Shown here piece after piece: positions 54,039 to 64,000 of a DNA stretch of 64,000 nucleotides. A program made the position numbers and the translations under genes. Below the pieces are notes generated by a model that saw only the letters and a list, made by a program, of their open reading frames with translations, was not told where the DNA came from and made no database searches. The stretch comes from Elymus sibiricus (lineage: Eukaryota > Streptophyta > Magnoliopsida > Poales > Poaceae): assembly GCA_039707655.1 (NCBI GenBank), contig CM077666.1, positions 281,965,166-282,029,165 on the forward strand, in the 5' to 3' direction. Within the stretch, counting starts at the first letter, position 1. The number at the start of each line of letters is the position of its first letter.

Positions 54039-55686
54039 TGATGTCTACTATGCAACTTTATTCTTGTAGACTCGTGTTGGGCCTCCAAGCACAGAGTTTT
54101 TTATGGCAGTAGCATTTTTTCCTCAAGTGGATGACCTAAGGTTTATCAATCTATGGGAGGTGTAGGATGAAGATGGTCTCTCTCAAACAACCCTGCAATC
54201 AAATACAAGAAATCTCTTGTGTCCCCAACACACGCAATACAATGGCAGATTGTATAGGTTCACTAGTTCAGCAAACAGATGGTGATACAAGTGCAATATG
54301 GATAATAGATATAGGTTTTTGTAATCTGAGAATATAAAAACAGCAAGGTAGCAAGTGTAAAACAGCAGCAAAGCGGTGTATAAATGCTTGGAAATAAGGC
54401 CTAGGGTTCATACTTTCGCTAGTGCAATCTCCCAACAATGCTAACATAGTTGAATCATATGATCATCCCTCAACGTGCAACAAAGAATCACTCCAAAGTT
54501 CCTATCTAGCGGAGAACAATAAGATGAAATTGGTGTAGGTAGTAGAACCACCTCAAAGTTATTCTTTCCGATCAATCTATTGGGCTATTCCTATAAGTGT
54601 CACAAACAGCCCTAGAGTTCCTACAAGAATAATACCAATGATACATATAAATCAACCCTAATGTCACCTAGATACTCAAATGTTACCTCAATTATCCATG
54701 GGTAAATTATGCGACATGCATCAAACAATTTCAGATCTATCATGTTCAATCCAACACAAAGAACTTCAAGAAGCACCCCAAGATTTCTATCAGAGAACGT
54801 GGTATGAAAACGTGCAATCAACCCCTATGCATATATACCCTAGGTCACCAGAATCCGCAAGTTGATGCCTCAACATATATCAAGTGAATCAATAGAATAC
54901 CCCAATTTCACTATGGGTATCCCACGCAAGACGTACATCAAGTGTTCTCAAACCATAATATTCAATCCAATATAACGAGATCTCAAAGGTAAAGATCCAA
55001 TTCATCATGACAAGGTAGCAAGGGAATAATATCATATGATCCGACTATATTAGCAAAGCCCGTGATACATCAAGATCGTGCCATATCAAGAACAAGAGAT
55101 AGAGGATTGAACACATAGCTACTGGTACAAACCGCCAGCCCCGAGGGTGGACTACTCCCTCCTTGTCATGGCCTCCGCCGGGATGTTGAAGATGGCCACC
55201 GGAGATGATCTACCCTCTCCGGGTGGGTACTGGAGCACCGCCAGATTGGTTTTTCATTGATACAGAGAGTTGCGACGGCGGAACGAGGAGTCTCTCTTTA
55301 TTTCTGGGGTTTCTGGTATTTATGGGATTTTTCAGCATTGGAATCATGCCAAACGGAGCCACGAGGGCCCCACAAGCCATCTGGTCGCGCCGCCTAGGGG
55401 GTGGCCGGTTGCGTAGTGGCCTTCTGGTCCACCCCCTCTGGCAGTTCTTCGCTCCAATATTGCTTATTTGGTCCAGAAAAAATCACCAAAAAGTTTCGGC
55501 CGATTCCGAGAACTCTCATTTTCTGCACAAAAACAACACAACAGTAATTCTGCTGAAAATAGCATCAGTCCGGGTTAGTTCTAAATAAATCATATAAAGT
55601 GCATCAAAACCATAAAAAAGTATTGTAAACATAGGTTAATATGGCATGAATACTTCATAAATTATCGATACGTTGGAGACGTATCA
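54039..55686 (-). repeat. 3' LTR of element C
   Basis: 1648 bp, TGATGTCTACTATGC to GGAGACGTATCA on the plus strand; aligned with 59701 onward. Confidence 0.9.
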
Positions 55687-58600
55687 GCGTCCCCAAGCTT
55701 AATTCCTGCTCGTCCTCGAGTAGGTAAATGATAAAAGAAATAATTTATGAAGTGTGAATGCTAGCTTAGTGAATAGTTTTGATCATTGGTAATTTCAGTA
55801 AATTTTCTAGCATCATAACCAGCAACTGTTTCTCATAAAAATCATCATGATAGACTAGCAATCAATTCACATGTCATGGTTCAAATAATGCATTCTATTG
55901 AAATTTAACAATCTATGTTCTTGCTCACCAAACAATTTCAATACATCATCAAGTCTAAGTAAGAGCTCCACATACTCAATTATCATATAGTCTTTTATGA
56001 TTGCTAATACTCAAGGCATATTATTAGAACAAACAACATCCATCGAACACAGAGAAAGATAGGGGCTTGATGTTTCGCCTCCCAACACACTTATCATAAA
56101 GATAATTGTCAACAATAATGAACCATGATCAAATATATTTGAGTGGATATATATGTTTGGGTCTTTCCCCACCACATGGTGCTTGCCAACTAATAGATTG
56201 AGGTTGGAATAAGAAGTTGACTCAACATGAAAGTAAGTAACATGAAGTAAATAGATTGTCCCTTCACAGAGGGAAGCAGGGATTTGCATATGTGCCAGAG
56301 CACATTGTTTAAAATAGAGATGAATATGTAATTTTGAGTGGTGTGTCTTTCCTGTCAACGTCATAACAGAGTATTCAATATCTTCCATGCTAATCACATT
56401 ATTGGCAGTTCCCAAACAGAATTTAAAGTTTTACTCCCCCTCCACCATTCAAACACATTCCATGGCTAGCCGAATCAACGGTTGCCCTCCAAACAATCAA
56501 CATTCTAGGGGGAGTTTTGTTTATTTATTTTTGTATTATGCAGGACTGGGAATCCTTTTTACCAGCCTCTCTCGTGCAATGACAAGTGAATAAACAGTCT
56601 CGTGAGAATAAATCGCTTAGCATGGAAGATAATGACTGCCCCATCGCTCCATGAGCGGTACGAGCAGATAAAACGGATGTTTATTTGAATGTGTAGAGGT
56701 GGCACATGCAAATTTACTTGGAATGGCAGTGAAATACCATATATAGGTAGTTATGGTGGACTATCATGGAATAAATTTGGCTCAAGGATTTGGATGCACA
56801 AGTAGTATTTCTACTTAGTATGAAGTTTTGGCTAGCAAAAGGTTCTAAACAAGCACCACATGTTGGAGGATCCATAACAATATAACTTCTATGCAAATAT
56901 ACCCAAACATAACCAATACATTGTCTTCCTTGTCCAACTTCAACTATTTTATCAAGGTTGGAAATAATTTATGGGTATTCACAATCATAAAAGATGACCA
57001 AGATAATATATTTGTATGTGCAAGTTCTCTATCTTATACTAATCATCCATGAATTGCTTGTATAACCAATACTATGATTGTCAAACATCAATAGATTTTA
57101 CTTTATAAACCAGATGTGAAACTACTACTAATCATAAAGCACATTGATAATTTCAGATTTATGATATTTCATTCATTCACAATTTACTCTTAGGATATAA
57201 GTGAAGCACAAGACTAAACATCAAACTACTCTCAAAAGATATAAGTGAAGATCAATGAGTAGTCGAAAAATTAAGTAGATATGTGAGGACTCTCTCTCAA
57301 TAAAGATTCTCAGATCTGAGTATTTTATTTAAACATCAATCAAAAGAAAAATAGCACTCCAAGAATAGCACATATCATGTGGACAAATAAAAATTTAGGC
57401 TCAACATAGGCTAACCGATAATTGTTGATGAAGAGAGGTGGGATCCGTAGCCTCCCCAAGCTTAGATGCTTGAGACTTCTTGAAATATTTACTTGGTGTG
57501 CCTTGGTCATCCCCAAGCTTGAGCTTTTGTATCTCATTCAATCCTCTCATATCACGGTTTTACCTATTCTCAACAACTTCATCCACAAAAACTTGAAAAT
57601 GACTCGTGAGATAGGTTAGTACACATAAAAACAAATCAACAATTCATGTACTGCCAAGACAAGTTGCATAATAATTTCCAAACATTATCTACTGTATAAT
57701 ATCATTTCCACAATTTATATTTACCAATATAAGTCGTGAAAAACATCGGAGAAGTAGATAACAAAAGTATGACCGCAATCTGTCTAAACAGGACATTCTG
57801 TAGCAATTAATTTAGAAAGTACACTTCTGTATCTCTAAATTTTTTGAAACTTTAGGACATGCTAACTAATTTATATGAAAATACTGTGTAAAAATTTCAG
57901 AAACTTTAAATGTTCCAGTAAAATATGAAAATTTAAACACTACAGCAAAAGTTTCTGTTTTTACACAGCACACATCAAACATGCAATTCAAGCATCCTAA
58001 AGGCAATTCTTGGAAATTTTTATTGAAATAAAATATTATAAATAACATATAACAGAGAACAACAAAATATAATGGTGCTCCAAGCAAAACACATACCATG
58101 TGATGAATAAAAATATAGTGTTGAAGACGAAAGAGGGGATGCCTTCTGGGGCATCCCCAAGCTTAGACGGTTGAGTCTTCCTTGGATATTACCTTGGGGT
58201 GGCTTGGGCATCCCCAAGCTTAGGTTCTTGTCACTCCTTATTCTTCTCATATCGGTGTCTCACCCAAAACTTAAAAACTTCAATCACAGAAAACTTAACG
58301 GAACTTCGTGAGATGGGTTAGTATAATAAATAAAGATCATTCACTTAGGTACTGTCAAGATAAGATTCATAATTGTTCTCACATAATACCTACTGTATTC
58401 TACAATTCACATAATTTATATCACTGAATATAAGCTACGGGAACACTAAAACAAGCAAACTATGCATGCAAAACAGAATCTATCAAAAACAGAACAGTCT
58501 GTGAAAATCTGTAGTATAACCATACTTCACCGTCTCTAAAAAATCTGAACAATTAGGACAACCGGAAGAATTTCTATATAAACACTGTGTAAAAATATCA

Positions 58601-58850
58601 GGTCATTATCATGCTCCAGTGAAAAATGAAAATTCCTATACTGGATTCAAAAGTTTCTGTTTTGGTTCAGCATCAATTCTACTCATCTTCTGAGTCATCC
58701 CAAAGGCTTTACTTGGCACTTTATTGAAATAAAATACACAAAACATGATTACTACAGTATCTTAATCATGTCAACACTCAAAAACAAAAAGTAAAAGTGT
58801 TGAGTTGTCTCCCAACAAGCGCTTTTCTTTAAAGTCTTTTAGCTAGGCAT
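55687..58850 (-). other. Non-coding 3' internal region of element C
   Basis: No supported ORF. It has minus-strand copies of the AAGCTTGGGGATGC motif: 55687-55700 (next to the 3' LTR, one mismatch), 57450-57463 and 57507-57520 (variants), 58151-58164 and 58208-58221 (perfect). Confidence 0.7.
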
Positions 58851-58885
58851 GATGATTTCAATGATGCTCACATAGGAATAGTATT

Positions 58886-59461
58886 TCAAACATGCAAAAG
58901 AGCATGATGGATCACATGGCAAGCACATTTAAGTCTAACCCACTTCCTATGTATAGGGATTTTCTGTGCAAAAAAATTATGGGAGCAAGAATCAACTAGC
59001 ATAGGAATGCAAAACAAGCATAACTTCAAGACTTTTAACACATAAAGAGGAAACTTGATATTATTGCAATTCCTACAAGCATAAGTTCCTCCCTGATAAT
59101 AATTTTCAGTAGCATCATGAAGGAAATCAAAAATATAACTATCACATAAAGCATTCTTTTCATCATCTACAAGCGTAGAAAATTTATTAGTCTCCACATA
59201 AGCAATATTCTTCCCATCCATAGTAGTGGGAGTATCATAGGAGACTTGAATATTATAAATTGTTTCCACATTAAAAGAGTAATGTTCAGAGAAAGGGTAT
59301 TCATAATTGTGACAAGTTGTATAACAATAATCATCACTACTTTTCATAACATAAGTAATATCCCAATAATCATCATAAATAGGAGGCATGTAATCATCAT
59401 AACAAATTTGATCATCAAAACTTGGGGGGGCTGAAAATATCATCTTCATCAAACATAGCAT
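58886..59461 (-). pseudogene. Internal ORF remnant of element C
   Basis: 191 codons related to the C-terminal half of the ORF in the 10711 element. A separate 39-codon start at 59568 (M-D-P-H-P-L-A-N) ends at TGA in another frame, so the ORF was shortened by a deletion and a frame change near 59460; about 1 kb including the zinc knuckle is missing compared with 12383-14268. Confidence 0.55.
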
Positions 59462-59672
59462 CCCAAAGCGAGCAAGACCTCATAAAGATAATCTAGTGAC
59501 CTCTCACTAGCAATTGTTCCAACATAATCGGGTCTGTTGAAAAGATTAGCAAGTGGGTGAGGATCCATTTATATTTATTTTGTAGTTTTCTTTTATAAAA
59601 CCAAACTAGTGAAAAACAAGAAACTAAAAGATTTAATTGCAAGATCTAAAGATATACCTTCAAGAACTCACC

Positions 59673-59690
59673 TCCCCGGCAACGGCGCCA
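59673..59690 (-). other. PBS of element C, tRNA-Asp type
   Basis: Minus strand TGGCGCCGTTGCCGGGGA. Confidence 0.85.
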
Positions 59691-59700
59691 GAAAAGAGCT

Positions 59701-60751
59701 TGATGTCTACGATGCAACTTTATTCTTGTAGACTCGTGTTTGGCCTCCAAGCGCAGAGTCTTGTAGGACAGTAGCAATTTTCCCTCAAGTGGATGACATA
59801 AGATTTATCAATCTGTGGGAGGTGTAGGATGAAGATGGTCTCTCAAACAACCCTGCAATCAAATACAAGAAATCTCTTGTGTCCCCAACACACCCAATAC
59901 AATGGCAAATTGTATAGGTGCACTAGTTCGACGAAGAGATGGTGAAACAAGTGCAATATGGATAATAAATATAGGTTGTAATCTAAAAATATAAAAACAA
60001 CAAGGTAGCAAGTGTAAAACAGCGAGCAAAACAGTGTATAAATGCTTGGAAATAAGGCCTAGGGTTCATACTTTCGCTAGTGCAATCTCCCAACAATGCT
60101 AACATAGTTGAATCATATGATCATCCCTCAACGTGCAACAAAGAATCACTCCAAAGTTCCTATCTAGCGGAGAAAAATAAGATGAAATTGGTGTAGGTAG
60201 TATAACCACCTCAAAGTTATTCTTTCCGATCAATCTATTGGGCTATTCCTATAAGTGTCACAAACAGCCCTAGAGTTCCTACTAGAATAACACCAATGAT
60301 ACATATCGATCAACCCTAATGTCACCTAGATACTCCAATGTCACCTCAAGTATCCGTGGGTAAATTATGCGACATGCATCAAACAATTTCAGATCTATCA
60401 TATTCAATCCAACACAAAGAACTTCAAGGAGCACCCCAAGATTTCTATCGGAGAACGTGGTATGAAAACTTGCAATCAACCCCTCTGTATAGATCCCCTA
60501 GGTCACCGGAATCCGCAAGTTGATGCCTCAACATATATCAAGTGAATTAATAGAATACACCAATGTCACTACGGGTATCCCACGCAAGATGTACATCAAG
60601 TGTTCTCAAACCATAATATTCAATCCAGCATAACGAGATCTCAAAGGTAAAGATTCAATTCATCACAACAAGGTAGCAAGGGAATAACATCATATGATCC
60701 GACTATAATAACAAAGCCCGTGATACATCAAGATCGTGCAATCTCAAGAAC

Positions 60752-60786
<35 letters not shown>

Positions 60787-60893
60787 AACACATAGCTACT
60801 CGTACAAACCGTCAGCCCCGAGGGTGGACTACTCCCTCCTTGTCATGGCCTCCGCCAGGATGATGAAGGTGGCTGCCGGAGATGATCTACCCT
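59701..60893 (-). repeat. 5' LTR of element C, truncated by D
   Basis: 1193 bp aligned with the first part of 54039-55686, breaking at GATCTACCC/TGATGACCC. The remaining ~450 bp should lie beyond D, past the right edge. A (GA)n tract is at 60752-60782. Confidence 0.85.
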
Positions 60894-61405
60894 TGATGAC
60901 CCACAAGTATAGGGGGTCAATCGCAGTCATTTCGATAAGAGTGTCGAACCAAACGAGGAGTAGAAGGAAATGACAAGCGGTTTTCAGCAAGGTAATTTCT
61001 GCAAGCACTGAAATTATAGGTAACATATAGTTTGATAGCAAGATAATTGGTAACAAGCAAGTAACGATAACGGTAAATAAAGTGCAGCAAGGTAGCCCAA
61101 TCCTTTTGTGGCAAAGGACAAACCAGAACAGTCTCTTATAATAGGCAAAGTGTTCCTGAGGGTACACGGGAATTTCATCTCGTCACTTTTATCATGTTGG
61201 TTCGATTCACGTTTGCTACTCTGATAATTTGATATGTGGGTGGACCGGTGCTTGGGTGCTATTCTTACTTGAACAAACGTCCCACTTATGATTAACCCCC
61301 TCGCAAGCATCCGCAACTATGAGAAAAGTATTAAGATAAAATCTAACCATAGCATTAAATGTTTCAAACCAAATCAGCCCCTTACGAAGTAACGCATAAA
61401 CTATG
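60894..61405. mobile_element. Gypsy LTR fragment D, first part
   Basis: Begins TGATGACCCACAAGTATAGG, a known type of LTR start in Triticeae elements as I recall. It is interrupted at 61405 by the solo LTR and continues at 62954. Orientation not assigned because no coding part is present. Confidence 0.75.
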
Positions 61406-62953
61406 TGAAAGCACATATGCTCCCTTGGTGGTTTCGATAATTCATGACAACATACATTGTCTCTTGGATTAATAGTTTTATCCAGCTTATTTCAGGCTTA
61501 GTCCACAGAGAGGATTGGCTAGAGATTGTGAGGAGACCCCAAGATGCAAGGACTAGGATTGGCTAACCTACAAGCATGAAGACTCTACATTTTACTTTGT
61601 GAGAAATCACTTTGAGTCCATAGGAAAGCCAATACTATCAAAAGGGGGTGAGGTAATGATGGTGAATGAAATGCTCAAGTGATCAAGTGTTAGTCACCAA
61701 AAACACCCACAAGCTCTCCCACAAACATTCTGTCATAGAGCCTAACACTCAAAATCGGTGACACCAACATTTCCATATCGGGTACACTACTATGTCTAAA
61801 ATTCAGACACAAACCCTAGCCAGGACCCACTACTATGTACTACCAACATTCACTTTTGGTGCCACCAAAACCGGTGAACAACTTCCTGGTTAGCCATTTT
61901 CTTGATTTGGTCCCATCGAGTTTTGCAAATCGGTCTCACCGAGAGGTTGGGCCAACTCTCTGTTAACCCATTTCTCCAAATTAGTCCCCACCGAGTTTGA
62001 GAAATCGGTCTCACCGAGATTCGGCAACTGCCTAGGTCACCCAAATCGGTACCACCAAGTATTCCCTATCGGTCTCATCGAAAAGCCTAAAGTTGCCACA
62101 TTTTGAAAAAGTCGGTGCCACCAAGTTTCACTTCGGTTCCACCGACTTGGGCAATAATGTTGTAATTTTTGGATTTTTGGAGATGCATATATATACCCCT
62201 CCACCACATCCCACTCGTAAGAGAAGCACTCAGAACACACACCCACTTGCCATATCCAATTTTCTGAGAAAGAACAACCTACCCTTGTGTTGAGGGCAAG
62301 ATCATCCACTCCAACCATATGGATCTTAATTTCTAGCCTCCCTAAGTTGCTTTGCATCCAATCAATCTCTTCTATCCAAGCCAAATCTGTGAGAGAGTGA
62401 TTTAGTGTTGAGGAGACTATCATTTGAAACACAAGAGCAAGGAGTTCATCGTTACTATTGAGCATATTACCTTTTGAAGGGTGGTGCCTCCTTGATTGGC
62501 TAGGTGTCACTTGGGAGCCTCCTACTTCGTGTTGTGGAGTTGAACCAAGAAGTTTGTACGGGCAAGGATATCGCCTACTTCATGAAGATCTACCCATAGT
62601 GAGGCTAGTCCATCGTGGACGGAAGCCATTATGGAATAGTCAAGGTTGCTACTTCGTGGACCCTTTTGGGTGGATCCCTCCATAAACGTGGACGCACGAT
62701 AGCACCACCTATCGGAACCACGGGAAAAATCTTTGTGTCTCCAAATTGTGTTTGATCTTCGTGTCTCAACTCTCTTACATATGCTTGTCCTTACTTTCCG
62801 CTTCCATACTTGTTGACTAGCATGTGTAGCGTGCACTAGACTTATTAGAATTGCTAAAATCTGCCAACCAATTAACTTGGGAAAAGGTTAGGTTTTTAAT
62901 TTGTCAAGCAGTCTATTCACCCCCTCTAGACATACACTTCTAGTGATCCCTCA
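61406..62953 (+). repeat. Solo LTR of the Sirevirus-like Copia family
   Basis: 1548 bp, TGAAAGCACATATG to GATCCCTCA, related to the LTRs at 1275 and 8722 but more diverged. Flanks CTATG (61401-61405) and CTAGG (62954-62958) are a TSD with one difference. No internal region remains, as after unequal LTR recombination. TATA box at 62188-62195; U3 palindromes at 61755-62150. Confidence 0.88.
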
Positions 62954-63070
62954 CTAGGGTTTAAGCTTCTGTCACTCTAGCAACCTATCATCTAATAACT
63001 ACTCCACAATGCATTCCCTTAGGCCCAAGGATGGTGAAGTGTCATGTAGTCGACGTTCACATGACACCAC
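62954..63070. mobile_element. Gypsy LTR fragment D, second part
   Basis: Continues D after the solo LTR (AGGGTTTAAGCTTCTGTCAC) up to CACCAC at 63070, where E begins. Confidence 0.7.
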
Positions 63071-63959
63071 TGTCGGATTTCGGGCTCCGCAAAACCCTCA
63101 AGGTTCGAACACAGGGGCGTGTGCGAAGATCCCTTGCAGCTTCGCCCTACTTAGCTCGCTACACGATGGTTACTATGGCGAACTCGCACGATGACGAGGA
63201 AGAAGATGAATGCGGTGGTTTACCCAGGTTCGGGCCACTGCGAAGCGTAATACCCTACTTCTACTTTGGTGGATTGCCTCTCGGGGAGGTGTGGTGGATG
63301 AACTAGTACAGTGGTGGGAAGCCTTGTGAGGGCGCTTCAATGGTGTTCTTGGCTCTCTGCCTTGCCTTGTGGTTGCCCCCCTCTCTATGGTGCAACCTAG
63401 CCTCTATATATAGCAGTGGCCCGGGTCCTCTTCCCTTATCACAATGGTGGGAAGGGATCCCACAACGACCAAATTTGAAGGGGGACAGGAGTACACCTTT
63501 GCCCTGTCCAAAGGTGGTCTTCGCCTGCAAAGTAGCTGTCGATGATGTAGAGGTGGGCTCGGCGATGACATCTGCCCGGCGGGGCTCGTGGTCATGGTCT
63601 TGTTGCACCGGATTGGAAACCTTTGGGAGGCGCTTTGGGAACCCGCGTACGTCCCTACTCTCTTTGCACCAAAAGTGGAAACTGCACCGCCTGGCGCGCT
63701 GGTGCCCGCCTGTCCTTCCTTGCATCATCCTTAACTCCTGAGGCCGGGTTCTGCATAGAGATCTCCGCTGCTCCGGAGGGGGCCTGGGGAGGCCCACCCC
63801 CTGTTGGTCTTGGCGCTGATCTTCCTTGCGAGCATGGGGTCCTCGCGAGGGCCTTGTCTTGAGTGGAGTCACGCCAGGCCGTGTTTGGCTGACGAGGTGG
63901 GCCATGTCCTGGGCCGCAGGCAGGCAGGTCTGGGTACCCCCATTCCCAGAACGCCGATA
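63071..63959 (-). repeat. LTR of element E
   Basis: 889 bp starting TGTCGGATTTCGGGC and ending CGCCGATA, where CCGACA would be expected, so the terminal base pair is mutated. Followed by a PPT-like GGGGGCTAC on the minus strand, so it is a 3' LTR of a minus-strand element. Overlapping ORFs of up to 200 codons are GC-rich LTR sequence, not genes. Confidence 0.75.
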
Positions 63960-64000
63960 GTAGCCCCCGGGCCCAAGGCGCGCTCATGATGGCTTCTGGG
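63960..64000 (-). mobile_element. Element E, internal sequence and PPT, cut by the window edge
   Basis: Starts GTAGCCCCCGGGCC on the plus strand, the reverse of a purine tract. Only 41 bp are visible. Confidence 0.6.

Larger units (their letters stand above)
54039..60893 (-). mobile_element. Gypsy element C, related to the 10711 element
   Basis: 3' LTR 54039-55686 (1648 bp), internal region 55687-59700, 5' LTR 59701-60893 truncated by D. PBS at 59673-59690. Same LTR type as the 10711 element, inverted. The left flank is GACAT; the right flank is off the window. The internal ORF is shortened, so it is also non-autonomous. Confidence 0.9.

Noticed and set aside
63303..63905. 200-codon minus-strand ORF near the right edge
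   Set aside because: Within the LTR of E, with competing ORFs in other frames and no domain.

Overview
The window is a grass genome segment, most likely Triticeae (wheat, Aegilops, rye or barley). It consists almost entirely of nested transposable elements, and I see no host gene. The evidence is plant-specific lineages (a Sirevirus-type Copia, a Tekay-type chromovirus, a CACTA element with TNP2-type transposase, a Harbinger-like element and several long-LTR Gypsy elements) and LTR termini of kinds I associate with Triticeae. Family names are from memory; boundaries, TIRs and target-site duplications (TSDs) were read from the bases.

Layout. The backbone is an old minus-strand Gypsy element (A), running from before base 1 to 53709. 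It is split by four insertions: a Sirevirus-like Copia (1275-10231, TSD CCATC); a plus-strand Gypsy with a tRNA-Asp-type PBS (10711-19044, no clear TSD); a 12.3-kb CACTA (19558-31869, TSD TGT); and a 19-kb minus-strand Tekay chromovirus (32177-51190, TSD GTCTC). The chromovirus contains a 3.8-kb non-autonomous LTR element (38883-42705, TSD ATAAC) in its reverse transcriptase and a 1.1-kb Harbinger-like element (47722-48844, TSD TAA) in one LTR.

Right of A is the 3' edge of an LTR, with PBS and gag start, of a plus-strand Gypsy (B, 53710-54038). It is cut by a minus-strand Gypsy (C, 54039-60893) related to A and to the 10711 element. C's right LTR is cut by Gypsy D (60894-63070), which contains a solo Sirevirus-like LTR (61406-62953). 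E, another minus-strand LTR element, fills the right edge from 63071.

Function. The retroelements are defective: gag stop and deletions, a lost integrase catalytic Asp, a protease DTG to GTG change, frameshifts, TAG codons and nested insertions. The CACTA carries a long open TNP2-type transposase ORF. Its second gene has recognisable introns but several stops and ends in a Ulp1-like domain lacking the expected Cys. A separate small ORF encodes an RNase H1-type hybrid-binding domain with a C-terminal membrane anchor.

The most unusual signals are four hairpins with compensatory stem changes and an invariant loop in the 3.8-kb non-autonomous element; iteration of the 3' polypurine-tract motif AAGCTTGGGGATGC inside the Gypsy elements; and the CACTA accessory features (membrane-anchored domain, internal array of end-type repeats, duplicated leader with a fold-back, tRNA-like Pol III boxes).
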